A stretch of 64,000 bases of DNA, from contig NC_080677.1 in assembly GCF_030445035.2 (NCBI RefSeq), positions 7,874,001 through 7,938,000 on the forward strand, written 5' to 3'. This document shows positions 11,701 to 23,631 of the stretch, in pieces. The notes beneath the pieces were generated by a model, which saw only the letters and a program-made list of their open reading frames with translations, did not search any database and was not told where the DNA came from. Position 1 is the first letter of the stretch. Each line of letters opens with the position of its first letter. The translations under genes and the position numbers were made by a program. The DNA is from Dasypus novemcinctus (lineage: Eukaryota; Chordata; Mammalia; Cingulata; Dasypodidae).

Positions 11701-14700
11701 GATAATATGAACAGTCTTGTATCTATTACAGAAATTGAACCAGTAGTTAAAAGCCTTCTAAAAAATTATTGTGAAGATGTAAGCTCTCCCAGCTAGTCTA
11801 TAGAGCCAATATAATCAAAATCAAAGTCCCAGCAGGATGTCTGTAGGAGTCAAGAAACTGGTTCTAAAATTTATATGGAATGGCAAAGGAACTAGAATAG
11901 TTCAAAACAGTTTTGAAAGAGAAGAACAAAGTGGTAGAACTCACACTACTTGTTAAAAGACTTACCATAAAGCTGCTGTAATCAGGAGAGTGTGGTATTA
12001 GTAAGATTAATGAAATAGAACGGGGATTCCAGAAAAAGACCCACACTTATATAGCCAATTGATTTTGGCAAAGGAAGAAAAGTAAGTCAATGGTGCAGGA
12101 ACAGCTGGAAAATGCATATGCAAAATATAAACCTTAACCCATAATTCACACCTTTACAAAAACTATAAGTGTCAAGCTTAAAGCTAAAAAACTTCTAAAT
12201 GAAAACACAGGAGAAAATCTTTGCGACTTGTGGTTGGGAAAATATTTCTTAGCTATAACACCAAAACATGATCCACAAGAAGGGAAAATTATGAGATAAT
12301 TGTACTTCATCAAAATTAAAAACTTCTGTTCTGCAAAAGACTGTTAAGAGAATGTGAAAAGCCAAAGATTAAGAGGGAATATTTGCAAAACCTATTCAAC
12401 AATGGACTTGTATCTAGAATTTATATAACTTCTTCAACTTCAATAACAGAAAAGATAGCCCAACAAAAAAAAATGAACAAAAGATTTGAACTTTGAACAA
12501 ACGGTTATCAAAGCAGATATATGATTATCAATTAAGCTCATGAAAATACATTAAATATCATTATTATAATAGTTCCTTCTATAAATCAATTCCTCAGAAT
12601 TCTATTTTTCATCATAATATCAGTTTCAGAAATATTGTAAAACTAGACAGAGAAAACCTGACTTCTTTATTCGAGTATGAATTTTATTTCTTTTATAATT
12701 TGCCCACTAATAGTTTTCCAAGAACATTATTAAAATTCAAATAATGTGCTTTGAATTGCATGTGTAAATTTTTTTAAAATTATGTTTTAATCTTAGGAGC
12801 CTCCATCATTGAAGCTGGGACTTCAGAAAGTTACAAAAATGTTAAGGCAAAACTGTACTGGCATGGGATAGGGTTCTTAAATTATGAAATGCCTCCAGAT
12901 ATTATTCTTCAGGTAAAAGTTAAGTTCTTATTCTATTCTTACTATTTATCATGAAAATATCAATGTCTAAAACGGAGGCAATATAAGATTTTCTGAACAT
13001 GTTTCAGGACCTAAATCTTCTCACTTTTTTTTTTAAGTTTTAAATTGGCAAGTTTACTACAAAAGACTGGTTAGAAAATATTAATGGAAAATATTAATTG
13101 AGTTGAATTCCCTTTTAAAACACAGTATACTACTAAAATGATTTATTATAGGAAAAGTTGTGGGGTTACAGAAAAATCATGCACACAATTCAGGACTCCC
13201 ATACAATGCCTCATTCTTAACACTTTGCATCTGTGTGATACATTTGTTACAATTGATGAAAGCACATTTTTATAATTGTTCTATTAACCATAGTCTGTGT
13301 TTCAACTTAGGGTTCACTGCATGTGTCGTGCAGTTCTATGGATTTTTAAAAAAATTTATTCTAGTAACATATATATAACCTAGCCATATTCTAATATATA
13401 ACACAGTACTGTTATATATTACCCACATTCTAGCCACATTCTAATACATAACACAGTATTGTTAACTATGTTCACAATATTGTGCTACCATCACCATCAT
13501 CCATCACCAAAACATTTCTGGCATCCAAAGTAGAAGCTGTTTAATTTTTATTGTCACTAAACAGCATGGATTATTTCTTACATTATAGTCATTAAACTAC
13601 GATTAATTTTTCTTTTACTTACTTATCTATTATTTTATGGTCAGTAAACTAGATTCTTTATTTCTCAAATAGAACAGATGCATTTGACTTTTCAAATAGA
13701 ATAGCTTATTCTATGGCTCCCTTTTCCACTGAAATCTTCAGTCATTCAACAAACATTTATGGAGCGTTCATGCCTCCTAAGGGCCAGTTTTGTGCCAACT
13801 ACCATTGAGGTCAACAAAGTGTTTATTTGATCCAATTATAACAGGGAAAATTTCCAAATGAGATTGCCACCTAACCTCTCAGGATCACCAGTAGATTGTA
13901 GTGCACTTCTTAACTGTGACCCCCAAATCTGACCGTGGTTTCAAAGTTGTAAGTACCTTCAGGGATAAACCCAGGAATTCGTTCCAGGCCATAGCCTAGC
14001 TGTGGAAAATAGTAGACAGTGGTTTCTTCTTCTTTACCAGCAGCACCAGCCATGCCAACGTCATCACTACCACCACTCCATCACCACTCATTCCCTCTAG
14101 CTGCCCAGTAGCTCACAGTCTAGTGAGAGCAAGGAAAGAAAGTATACCCATGTCACACAGGGCTCTGATTGCTAGAGTATGTGGAAGCCTAAGGTTGTCA
14201 TGGAAGTTTTAGTTGATATTTATACCACACAACACATTTGTATTACCAGACACAAGATAGACCTGCAGTAAACAGTAACCAAGATTTTGGGGGTGGATTT
14301 ATGGTGCCAGCAAAGAGATGAACTTGGTGCTTTCTTTCCAGCCAGATGTCCATCCTGGGAAGTGCTGGGCTTTCCCAGGTCCCCAGGGTCACACCCTAAT
14401 CAAGCTAGCCAGGAAGATCATCCCAACTGCTGTTACCATGGAGCACATTTCAGAGAAGATCTCTCCCTCGGGAAACACCTCCAGTGCCCCCAAGGAGTTT
14501 TCCGTCTATGTGAGAAGTCTATCATTTAGAGTGGGTTATGATAGAAGGGGATTGGCTAGACATTAGGAGCTGGGCTGGGCTCCATCTTAACTGTACAGCT
14601 AACTAATGGTATCACTGTGGAAAACCCACTGAATTTCCCAATCTGTGTTTTCTCATCTGCAAAGTAAGTGGGTTAGACCAGATTATTTATTAGATAATAT

Positions 14701-17700
14701 TTTATTGTATATTTACTTTTATCAAAATTATACATGTATGATTAAAGAGATCAAATATTTCTGTAAAGCTTATAATGAGAAACTGAGGTACAGTGTCCCA
14801 TTACTCCCAACCCTTAATTCTTATTTCTTTTTATTACCAAATAACATTCTATTGTATGGATACACCACATTTTATTTACACATTCATTGGTTTATGGACA
14901 TTTGGGTTATTTCCACTTTGGGGGCTATTATGAATAATGCTGCTGCGTGTACGTTTTTGTGTGGCCATGTGTTTTCATTTATCTTGGGTATATACCTAAA
15001 AATGTAATTGTTGGATCAAATGGCAATGCTGTAGCCAACTGAAGAACTACCAAGCCATATATTTTATCTTATATTTCAATTTGCATTCAGTGTTTCCATT
15101 GTGACTATGTGAACAATATTGTTCTCTGTTGAGACAGAGAGTATACTAGAATGCTATTTCCTTATTTCAAATAATTGCTTTGGTATTCCTTAGGTTAATA
15201 ATCACCTCATTTTTATTTAATTTGCAAGGCTTTCTATATTTCCATCACTAAACCAATCCCAAACTCTTCTGCAGAAGTATAAGTATCCTCACCTCAGATA
15301 GTTTACAAATTGATATCTCCCTCTTTCTCTCTCTCTGCTTCTGCTCCAAACTGGCTCATTGCACAGTAGGCCTAATTCGTTACTGTTATCCTGGAATTTC
15401 ATTATATCCAGAAGATTCGACTTATAAGCTAGTTTACTATTTGAAAAAAAAAAATTCCTGTCTTATGTTTTCTCTCTGCTTTTTATATTTTAACCCCTAT
15501 GCTGAATTTTTCATTTTTGTTAACATGTTAATAATTTCCAAGAGCTCTTCTTATTTCTATAAACATTCCCCAAGCTAGGGTCTATTTTTTTCTTTCATGG
15601 ATATAATAGCTTCTCTTAAGCATCTGAAGATCATAATTATAGCTTTATTTTCTTCTGCTCCCTCCTCTCTATTTCCATAGAACCATTTTGAACCATTTTT
15701 CCTAGCTGTTCATATATTTTCTTTTTTTTTTTTTTAAAGATTTATTTATTTATTTAATTTCCCCCCCTCCCCTGGTTGTCTGTTCTTGGTGTCTATTTGC
15801 TGCGTCTTGTTTCTTTGTCCGCTTCTGTTGTCGTCAGCGGCACGGGAAGTGTGGGCGGCGCCATTCCTGGGCAGGCTGCACTTTCTTTTCACGCTGGGCG
15901 GCTTTCCTCACGGGCGCACTCCTTGCGCGTGGGGCTCCCCCACGCGGGGGACACCCTTGCGTGGCACGGCACTCCTTGCGCGCATCAGCACTGCGCATGG
16001 GCCAGCTGCACACGGGTCAAGGAGGCCCGGGGCTTGAACCGCGGACCTCCCATATGGTAGACGGACGCCCTAACCACTGGGCCAAAGTCCGTTTCCCACA
16101 TATATTTTCTTTCTTACTAAATACTTTCCCAACTATCTAGCGATGCTTGTCTGTCCGTATTTAAGAATGAAGCAAGAAAAAGCAGACAGAGAGCCTTGTG
16201 TGCCTGGGTGGGGCTTCTTGACAGGTAGGATGGGCTGGTTGGGCCATGTTAGCTGGAGGCCCCAGAGTATGGTGTCAGGTGAGTTTACTCTGACACTGGC
16301 CCTGCAGCCTTTACCTAGGAGGCATCAGCTTGGGAGAACTCCACCATTCAGTGGGTAGCTCTACTTCACACCTTATTTTTCTGTGGTGTTCCCGTTGCCA
16401 GCTACGTAAGAGCTGTGAGGGAGAAGATAGCCCTCTGCTGTGCTGGGTGGGGGGTCATCACCCTTAAAATGACTTGTCAGCCAACCCTCTGATCTGGGGT
16501 CTCCTGATGCCCCCAGCCCTGGTGGCTCCCTGCCTGGGCCTTTCTGGGGCCCTGCTGTGTAAGTCAGCCGGCCACCGTTCTCCCCACAGCTAGGGAAATT
16601 TCTGTTTTCTCTGCTCTGCTGGATGCGTTGCCGCTTGGCCATCTGTAAAATGTTTTGTTTTAGTGTCTACTTGCATTTCCGCCCTTTGGGTCTATAACTT
16701 ATTTAACCCCTTGGCGATACTATCCAGAGGAAGGCTCTGAGAGTATTAAACATGGATGTAGTCTCCCTTGTATATTATCGGAATGCCTCCAAATCCCGTG
16801 ATTTGGGGGCTGCAGAAGACAAAGAGGATTTCTCTCTTCTCATGTAAGCCCGCCACCATCTCTGCAGGGGTTTCTGAAAAAGCTGAATTTGGTTGAATTT
16901 GGTACCCCGAACCCCTTATCAGACAGGCACACACAGTTACTCATTATCTAGGGAAATCATAGGTAAATCCTTTGGTCAAGAATCCTTTCATAGTAAAATC
17001 TATATTTCCTCATTTATCTTTTAAATATTAGAGAATTTATAAACCAAGTGAAATGAAAACAGTGATAAAGTAGGAGGAAATAAAATTAGCTCTTGTTAAC
17101 AGGTTAAAAGAATTAGAACAAGCCTTGAGTTATCTTTGTAATTGTGGGTGCACTATTTATCATGAAGCACCCAATTCCTTTAATAGAAAATGTATTAAAT
17201 AGTTTGAAGAGTAAAAATTTCATTATAAAATGGTTTAAGTAATGAACATTTTTTGTGTTAGCACAGTTTAGGGATCTAACAATAAATGTTAGATTCACAA
17301 AATAAATTAATTTCCACCATGTATTCTCCTCTTGAAAATCTTCAGCTTTGAAAGGTAAAGGAGGAGGGTAAAAAGCACAAGGGATATTGCACACAGATAT
17401 CAATGTTTTCATTCAGTCAACAAGAGCTTAATTTTCATATAGAGTTATTTGTGCAACAAAAGTCTAGCGATTGGATTAAGTTTATCTCATTTTGGAAAGC
17501 ATCAGGTCAATACGGGAACTAATTTCTTGTTTTCTATTTTATTCTGTTGAAAGCATGTTTGATTGCAAATATAGTTTAGGCCAGAGTTTATGGTGGGATT
17601 TGCTTTATCTATCTATCTGTCTGTCTAATCTATCTATCATCTATCATATATTTGTCTAACCTTCCTTCTCCTATCTACCTAATCTATTTATTGGTCATCT

Positions 17701-17717
17701 ATTTATCTAGATCTATC

Positions 17718-17764
<47 letters not shown>

Positions 17765-19203
17765 ACGTCAACCTGTGTTAAGCCTGCCTCCTGCCTCAAA
17801 AACTCCAAATTTAGAAGTCTTTGGGGTATATAGGGCTGTATTAACATCCAGCACATCTCATTGCCCCTGGTGCATTCCCACAGATGCCTGGTGAATTGTG
17901 GCTACTTGGGCAGACAGCATGTCTCAGTGTATTTTAATCAAGCATCCACTAAAAACCTCCATGTCTTTCACTTTCTTTATAGGGCATCTTGAAAGAATGT
18001 GAAGGAGAAGAAGTTTTCCTGGGTCAATTTATGTATAACAAAAGAGGAACTACCATTCAAACATTTAAGCTCCAGGTAATAAAAGTTTTGGTGGAAAGAT
18101 CTGCCTGGGCTCCCTCAGTAGAAGGGATTTGATGGGGTTGTTTGATGAAAATTTGCATGTGGAAATAATTATGACCAATGCATGAGTTAAGCAACACTTG
18201 TCTAAACTTCAGTTCTTAGCTCCAATATCTGAAGTGTGTTTTAATGCAAAAGACAGACAAGTATGAAAGCAGTTTCTAAGTCAAATTCTTACTCATCTGC
18301 TATCACTTTGTTTTTTATATTCTGTGTCTTGACATTCTGTTAACTATCCTCTTCCTTTCATACTATTAAATTTGAGTTACTATCTCATCTTCCTTGAATA
18401 AAGGAAATGGGAAAATTGAAGCAATGGAAGCAGAAAGAAACTCAGGGTAAGACAAAATATTTAATACCAAATAATAGAAGCCAAACTTTTACTAATCCAA
18501 TTGAAAAAATACAAACTGTTAACTTATAAACTCCCTTAAATTCTCTAAGTTGTATAAAATATGTTTTCATTGTTTCTTAATTGCCATAGAAGTGACTGAA
18601 TAGTTGTAGAAGGCATCTTATACCATGTAAAAATAAGGGTATTATGCCATTTCTTAACCAATGATCAGAAAATCTAAGCCCAAAATAGTATTTGTGTTAG
18701 AAAAGAATATGCTTATAGAGTTTCATATTTGATCATCTGTTTGTATGCATTTGGGTTTATATATTTGTTTTTATAATAGTGGGCTTCATAGATTTTTTTT
18801 CCACACACACTCCCTGTACATGCCTTCCCTTCTTGACACAGTCAACAACGAAGGAGAACTATGGGATAGCGATCACAGTGGCTGCAGGAGGGGAATTGTG
18901 TATCCAGACCACCAGATTGTCTTCCTCCCCCTGCGTTGGGCTTTTATAAATTCTACTTCCAGTAGCTCATTTTCTCATCTGTTAAATGAGAATAAGAAAA
19001 TACTTGTATTTCAGCATTCATTGGGATTCTTTGAAGTGGATTTCTTTATAAGGCATTAATTTTTATCTTTCCTTTATTTTCAGCATGAAGTGTCTGAATA
19101 TTTATTATGTGTGAAACTGAAAATCCTCAGCAATTGGGGGCACCCAACCTATACCTGTTTATATCGATTCAGGGTCCATGGCAATCCAGGAAATCACACC
19201 TAG
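5571..19203 (+). CDS. SUN3: SUN3, SUN domain-containing protein 3, C-terminal six coding exons (5'-partial)
   Basis: SUN-domain proteins sit in the inner nuclear membrane and bind KASH proteins across the perinuclear space, forming LINC complexes; SUN3 is mainly testicular and acts in sperm-head shaping (family knowledge). Coding exons seen: 5571-5742, 6256-6340, 12797-12912, 14342-14509, 17983-18075, 19084-19203. All have AG/GT borders and compatible phases, giving about 251 codons and a TAG stop at 19201-19203. The first exon encodes the end of the coiled coil (KESQTLENNF...). The SUN domain runs from GASIIEAGTSESY in the third exon to YTCLYRFRVHG in the last. Human SUN3 is about 357 residues, so roughly 105 N-terminal residues, including the membrane segment, lie left of the window. 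I saw no frameshift or premature stop. The same-strand neighbour HUS1 starts 16 kb downstream, as in human. Confidence 0.96.
6040..6152 (+). mobile_element. MIR SINE fragment
   Basis: GTAAAGCATTTTGCACAGTG followed by CCTGGCTCAGAGGATGTGCT and an ATTATTA end resembles the MIR 3' core. Short and diverged. Confidence 0.6.
6256..6340 (+). CDS. SUN3: SUN3 exon, helix leading into the SUN domain
   Basis: This 85-bp exon has acceptor TTTTTTACAG and donor GCTG|GTGAGT. It encodes EMSNLVNYVLKKLRED and then QVQMADYALKSAG. It starts in phase 0 and ends one base into the glycine codon completed by the exon at 12797. The helix corresponds to the trimerising, autoinhibitory coiled coil next to SUN domains. 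Confidence 0.95.
7013..7031 (+). repeat. Short (TG)n run
   Basis: About nine uninterrupted TG units in the SUN3 intron, followed by GAGTAAGCAA. Confidence 0.85.
7960..9806 (+). mobile_element. Old L1, ORF1/ORF2 region, 5' segment
   Basis: A-rich sense-strand L1 remnant with ORF1-type text (GAAATTTTAGAACTGAACAA..., ATGAGCTCAATAACAGAAGG). No frame survives. It may begin upstream, near 7540. It is split from the segment at 10781 by the LTR insertion and carries its own SINE insertion at 8622-8715. Confidence 0.75.
8622..8715 (+). mobile_element. Short tRNA-headed SINE (DAS-I-like) inside the L1
   Basis: GGGAGCAAGGGTAGCTCAGT starts a tRNA-like head; GTCCTGAGTCCAATCTCC is a decayed B-box region; it ends in an A-rich tail. 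AATACATCCAGACACA before and AATAAATCCAGACACA after form the target duplication. Confidence 0.85.
9813..10774 (-). mobile_element. Solo endogenous-retrovirus LTR, class II-like
   Basis: 962 bp beginning TGCGG and ending CCGCA (perfect terminal inverted repeat, TG...CA). It is flanked on both sides by ATTGCA (9807-9812 and 10775-10780), a 6-bp target duplication as expected for betaretrovirus-like (ERV2) integrations. Orientation is minus: TATAAAA lies at 10203-10197 and AATAAA at 10180-10175, only 16 bp apart, and two CCAAT motifs precede them. U3 has a 59-bp tandem repeat. It interrupts an old L1 whose text resumes exactly at 10775. No retroviral genes remain. Confidence 0.92.
10380..10520 (-). 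repeat. 59-bp tandem repeat in the LTR U3
   Basis: CGCCCACGCCTGGCTGTTGC begins at 10394 and again at 10453; a third, partial start is at 10512. The two full units differ at only a few bases. Duplicated U3 units of this size are typical retroviral enhancers; here that function is inferred. Confidence 0.85.
10781..12540 (+). mobile_element. Old L1, ORF2 region, continuation after the LTR
   Basis: CTAACAAGAGCTTCAAAATA through GAGACTTCAACATTTCTC, CATTCCACCCAACAACATCA and TTCTCTGACCATAG is recognisable L1 ORF2 endonuclease-region DNA. Later text (from about 11780) is from near the ORF2 end, so a block including the reverse transcriptase is deleted. Many stops; inactive. Confidence 0.78.
12797..12912 (+). 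CDS. SUN3: SUN3 exon, start of SUN domain
   Basis: The acceptor is TTTTAATCTTAG and the donor CTTCAG|GTAAAA. The translation runs from ASIIEAGTSESYKNV through KAKLYWHGIGFLNYEMPPDIILQ. By family homology this is the first beta strands plus the KASH-lid region that grips the KASH peptide. The preceding intron is 6.5 kb and holds an old L1 with an inserted LTR. Confidence 0.95.
13090..13560 (-). mobile_element. Probable L1 3' UTR fragment, antisense
   Basis: GTACATTTGTTACAATTGAT-like text followed by ...CTACCATCACCATCATCCAT and ACCAAAACATTTCTGGCATC is a common mammalian L1-associated 3' region. The block AACACAGTA(C/T)TGTTA appears twice within it (13399 and 13450 areas), a local duplication. 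Family assignment from memory. Confidence 0.45.
14342..14509 (+). CDS. SUN3: SUN3 exon, SUN-domain core with the KASH-linking cysteine
   Basis: The acceptor is CTTTCTTTCCAG and the donor TAT|GTGAGA; the exon is exactly 56 codons. It carries PDVHPGKCWAFPGPQGHTLI and the EHISEK...SSAPKEFSVY stretch. The Cys codon at 14363-14365 aligns with the SUN2 cysteine that forms a disulfide with a conserved KASH cysteine, so intermolecular bonding ability appears intact. Confidence 0.96.
14690..15060 (-). mobile_element. L1 3'-end fragment, antisense, in SUN3 intron
   Basis: ACATTCTATTGTATGGATAC, ATTCATTGGTTTATGGACAT, GGCTATTATGAATAATGCTG and TATACCTAAAAATGTAATTG are the reverse of the usual L1M 3' text. 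A MIR-like scrap (CTCATCTGCAAAGTAAGTGG) lies just before it. Confidence 0.7.
15725..16098 (-). mobile_element. Full-length young DAS SINE
   Basis: GC-rich, little decayed copy in reverse orientation with T-rich tail, full body and tRNA-derived head ending at 16098. The sequence CATATATTTTCTTT appears at 15711-15724 and 16099-16112 as target duplication. It sits in the SUN3 intron. Confidence 0.94.
17608..17764 (+). repeat. (TATC)n microsatellite
   Basis: Imperfect TCTA/TCTG units from about 17608 become a pure run of TATC from 17714 to 17764 (about 13 units). It lies 220 bp upstream of the SUN3 exon at 17983. Confidence 0.95.
17983..18075 (+). CDS. SUN3: SUN3 exon, SUN-domain strands
   Basis: The acceptor is CTTTCTTTATAG and the donor CTCCAG|GTAATA; 31 codons, in phase on both sides. 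It encodes GILKECEGEEVFLGQF followed by MYNKRGTTIQTFKLQ. This matches the G-(x)n-LG-F-Y motif block common to SUN proteins. Confidence 0.95.
19084..19203 (+). CDS. SUN3: SUN3 terminal coding exon
   Basis: The acceptor is CCTTTATTTTCAG. Thirty-nine codons then the TAG stop at 19201. It encodes the SUN-domain end: HEVSEYLLCVKL, then ILSNWGHPTYTCLYRFRVHG. NWGHP.YTC.YRFRVHG is the signature terminus of SUN domains. The ending GNPGNHT differs slightly from human. Confidence 0.95.
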   Translation, partial: HEVSEYLLCVKLKILSNWGHPTYTCLYRFRVHGNPGNHT

Positions 19204-19358
19204 AACAGTTGGTGCAGAAGGTCATGACTGTAGGTCAAGAATGTTCATCTTTTCACTCTCCTGCATTATACAGCACACTGAGATGTAAAAAATTGGGGTG
19301 GGAGGGAAACCTCAAAGTCCTTAATACTTGCCACAAAAAAATGGATTTTACTATTAAA
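19204..19358 (+). terminator. SUN3: SUN3 3' UTR with candidate poly(A) signal
   Basis: After the stop there is about 150 nt of ordinary sequence. An ATTAAA hexamer lies at 19353-19358 and further AT-rich variants up to about 19380. This is the nearest plausible cleavage signal, but a later one could be used; transcript ends are not visible in sequence alone. Confidence 0.3.
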
Positions 19359-19499
19359 AAATAATGGAAGTAAATTAAATCTTTTTTTGTGGTAATTTAG
19401 CTTTAGAGGATGAATCATGTTAGAGTGCTGAAAAGTGAATCTGTAGAAGATAATGGTATATATTCAACAGTATTTTTCATAATATCTTTGCATTCATTT

Positions 19500-21234
19500 A
19501 TTAATTCATCCATACAAGGCATGGATGTCCACTATTATCACTACTGTTTACCACTCATCTGAAGATACTGGTGAATGCAATTAGATAAGAAAAAGAAACT
19601 AGAGGTAAAAGTTACTGAGGAGAAAGTCTGATCATGACTGTTTGCAGATGATTTGATGAAATCCTTGAAATGCAACAAAGCCAATTAAAAAAAAAACACT
19701 TCGAACAAAGAGAAATTTTGGTACGTTAGAGATACAAAATTATCACATATAAGTCAATATTGTCCATAAATACAAACTAGTTAGAGTATAATTTACAAAG
19801 GCCACAATAAAGATAAAGAAGATAAAACAAGAAATTAAAATACTTACAAGAAGAAAAGTACAAAAGCAGTCAATGATTAAAAGAAGACTTCAATGAATGC
19901 AATGTCTCAGCTGTAAAGATGAGAATCTCCCCAAGTTAATTTATATATTTAACTGGATCCCAATTAAAAACCAGAAAAAAAGTATGGTACTTATAAGACA
20001 ATTATGAGATATTAAGAAATTATTGTTAAAAACGAGTTTTAGTTATGTGTGATGACAGAGTTCTTATTTTTTAGATTTATATATTTAAATATTTACTGAT
20101 GAAATGACATATCTTGTGTATATATCAGAATAATACAAGGAAGAAATGAGTGAGGTTATCAATGAAAAAGATTGTCCATGAATTGATTATTGCTGTTGGA
20201 TCCTGGCCCATGGTAGTTCTCCAGACTTTATTGATATATGATTGATATTTTCCATTTTTAAAAGTGATTAAAAGACATTTTAAAAACAACAGAGTTGTGT
20301 TTTAAATCAAATTGATTTTAAAGTTCAAATGGAAATATAAACTTAGCAAGAAGACAAGGAACTTCTGATTAAAAAAAGATAAGAAACAAAGGGATATAGT
20401 CCCATGACATGGCTAGAAAAACAATAATTAATTATTTTGGTACTGGTACACTCACAGAAAATAGAACAGACTCACAAGTCCAGAAATACACTTAATCTAC
20501 GTGGAAATGTAGTCTATGATAAAGGTTACATCTCAAAAAGGACAGGAAAAATTGATTTTTTAATAAATGGCTTGGGATATTATGAAGCCATTAAGAAAAT
20601 AAAATTGTATCCACATTTCACACTGTGTATAATATAAATTTCAAACAGGTAAAGATTTTCAGGTAGATAATGAAACCACAAATGTTAAAAAGGCAACATG
20701 GGATAATTTCTTTACAATATTGGAGAGGGAAGACTAACTAAAATAAGACTCAAAATTTAGAAGCCACAAAAGAAAAAATATATAAATTCTACTGCAAAAA
20801 AAAATAAAGAACCTCTGCAAGGCCAACAATATCATAATCAAAATAGAAAAAAAAAATCTGCAACTGGTATACTAAGGAAGTAATCTTTTTAATTTATAGT
20901 TTCAAGAAATCAGTGTCAATAACCATATAGAAAAATGGCCGAAGACTATGAACAGATTGTTCACAGAAACACATTAAAAGGTATTTAAGCTTATTTGTTT
21001 TAAGAAAAATGGCCAAAGTTACATTATGCTATCATTTTTTCCAATGAAATTAGAAAAATAGTAAAGTTTTTTTTTTTTGCAAGGCTTTGGGGAAACAGGT
21101 TCTCTCACACACTTCTGGCAAAAATGCAAATAGGTACAACATTTACTGTGGGAACTTGGCAACATCTGTCAAAATTAAAAATGCATATATTCTTTGACTC
21201 AACGATTTACCTTGTGCAAAATAATATATATGAA
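19500..21234 (+). mobile_element. Old L1 ORF2 remnant downstream of SUN3
   Basis: GCATGGATGTCCACTATTAT...GACTGTTTGCAGATGATT matches the L1 reverse-transcriptase region including the catalytic-site neighbourhood, heavily mutated. A (T)11 run at 21068 and shifted text suggest several indels. Confidence 0.65.
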
Positions 21235-21957
21235 AAGTTTTTCAAAACAAATTCAACAAAGTTGTAGGGTACAAGAACAACACACAAAAATCAGTCATGC
21301 TTCTATATACCAGCCATGAACAACCTGAAGGAGAAATTGAGAAAACAATTCCATTTACAATAGCCCCCAAAAGAATAAACATCTAGGAATAAATTTAGCC
21401 TCATATCAACAAGAGTTCCACATCCACTCATGGGGCAAGAATAGTCTCTTCAACAAGTGGCGCTAGGGAAAGTGGATATTCAAATGCAAAAGAACGAAAT
21501 TAGACCCCTACCTCATACCCATATACAAAAATTAACTCAAAATGTTTCAACAACCTATATGGTTTTACATTTAAGAACTAAAACCATAGAATATTAAAAG
21601 AAAACGGGGAAATCTTTAGGACAATGTACTGGCAATGGATTCTTAGATATGACACCAAAAGCATGAGCAACAAAAGAAAAATAGTTAAGTTGGACTTCAT
21701 TAAAATTAAATTTAAAAAGTTATGTGCAACAGAGGACATTATCAAGAAAATATCTCAATCTATAGAATGGGAGAAAATATTTGGAAATCATATCTGATAG
21801 GAGTTTAATATCCAGAATACATAAAGAATTTCTAATATTGAAAAGGAAAAAGGCAACCCAATTAAAAATGGACAAAGGACTTGGATTGACATTTCTCTAA
21901 AGAAGATATACAAATGTGCAATAAACATATGAAGAAAGGTTCATTATCTTTGGCAGT

Positions 21958-22604
21958 TCAAGATTATTTTATGAATCCTAAGAAGAGAAAGATTTGTTTT
22001 TAAACTAATCTATTCCTGTGGATGTGATACCATTTGATTGCACTAAATTCAGTTGAGGACCCTTTGATTAGACTACGTGGTAAGATTGCTTTAGGGCTTT
22101 TGATTGGACTACTTCAGTGAGGATTGACTCAGATTGAGTCTCTGGCCTCTTGCTGGGTCTGGAAACCCAGAGACACACAGACAGCCACCATATTTGATCC
22201 TGCCATATAAGAAAGAAACCTAGAGGATGGCTTAAGCATGAAGCCCCAAGAGGCTGGGCCCATGGTACAGCCCAAGAGGAGATGAGATCTGCTATATGCC
22301 TGATGGCTCACAGCTGAACTCAGGAAGAAAGCAGAGCAGCCAAGACTGATATAGGGGGTCTAGAAAGAGACAAGCCCTAGGCCTGGTTGCCCTCCGCTGA
22401 TTCAAACCGCAGCAGAGATCACCTGCCATCTTGTTTCAACATGTGGCAGCTGACTCTGGTGAGAAAGCATCTCTGATGGTGCCTTGGTTTGGACTTTTCA
22501 TAGCCTTGGAACTGTAAGCTTTTACACTAAATACTTCCCTATTATAAAAGCCAATCCATTTCTGGTACTTTGCATCAGCAGCCCTTTGGCAAACTAAGAT
22601 AACA
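21958..22604 (+). mobile_element. MaLR/MLT1-like LTR inserted in the L1
   Basis: AATCTATTCCTGTGGATGTG, AAGCATCTCTGATGGTGCCT, TAGCCTTGGAACTGTAAGCT and a CTTTGGCAAACTAAGATAAC end follow the layout of MLT1-type LTRs (family resemblance from memory). The flanking L1 text rejoins at 22605. Confidence 0.6.
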
Positions 22605-23216
22605 TCATTAGCCATTAGGGAAATGCAAATCAAAACCCTAATGAAATACCACATTACACCCACTGGGATGGCTATTATTTTTTAAAAATGGAAAAGGACA
22701 TGTTGGTAAGGATGTAGAAAAAATTGGAACCCTTGCTGATAAGAATGTGAAATTATGCAACCACTGTGGAAAACAGTTTAATTGTCCCTCAAAAAGTTGA
22801 AGAATTACAGAAGACTATTCCTAGTTACATACCCCAAAAGAACTGAAAACAGATGCAAATAGATACATGTATATGGATAGTCATAGTGACATTGTTCACA
22901 ACAGCCAAAAGACAGAAACAAGGTATATCCACTGACAGATGAGTGGATGAACCAACTGTGGTATATTCATATAATGAAATATTCTGTCATAAAAAAGGAA
23001 TGAAGTTCTGAAGCATACTGCAACATGGATTAATTTTGAAAACATTATGTTAAGTGAAAGCAACTAACTACAAAAGGATAAGTATGGTATGATTCCACTG
23101 ATACGAAATAGCTAGAATAAGCAAATTTAAAGAGATAGCAAGTAGATTAGAGGATCCAAGGGCTGAACAGAGGGGGCTAGGGAGTTTCATTTAGCAGAAA
23201 TTTCTGTTTTGGTGAT

Positions 23217-23555
23217 GATTGTTTGTTTCTGCCCCTAAAACAAAGGCCATATAATGGGTTGGCTTACCAATAGGAATTACCCGCTTACAGGTTCAGAAGC
23301 TAGAAGGGTTCCTCCAGGGTCAGTATCTTCTGGCTGGCCAGCAGTCTTGGGGGTCCTTGGCTTTTCCGCCACATGACAAAGCACATGGCAGAGTCTTCTC
23401 CTTTCTCCTCTGGGCTCCCCTGACCTCCGGTTTCTGGCTTCTGGCTCTGGCCCGTCGGTTCTCTGTGGTCTTCTCTATAAGGCCTTCTGTCATAGGACTA
23501 AGGTTAAGAACTGGTTTTTCTGGAGCACGTAACCCTAAGTCACCATGCAGATGCT
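23217..23555 (-). mobile_element. MaLR-like LTR fragment, antisense
   Basis: AATGGGTTGGCTTACCAATA, GTCCTTGGCTTTTCCGCCAC and ATGACAAAGCACATGGCAGA are the reverse of the LTR-like copy at 26945-27408. The L1 3' UTR is continuous across its two borders. Confidence 0.6.
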
Positions 23556-23626
23556 GTTGATGATATCACAATGTTGTACCTAATTAATGCCCCTGGGCAG
23601 CACACTTATAAATGGTTAAAACAGCA

Positions 23627-23631
<5 letters not shown>

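Noticed and set aside
17608-17764. Regularly spaced TATC repeats considered as an array of functional repeats
   Set aside because: Plain tetranucleotide microsatellite without unique spacers; not CRISPR-like.
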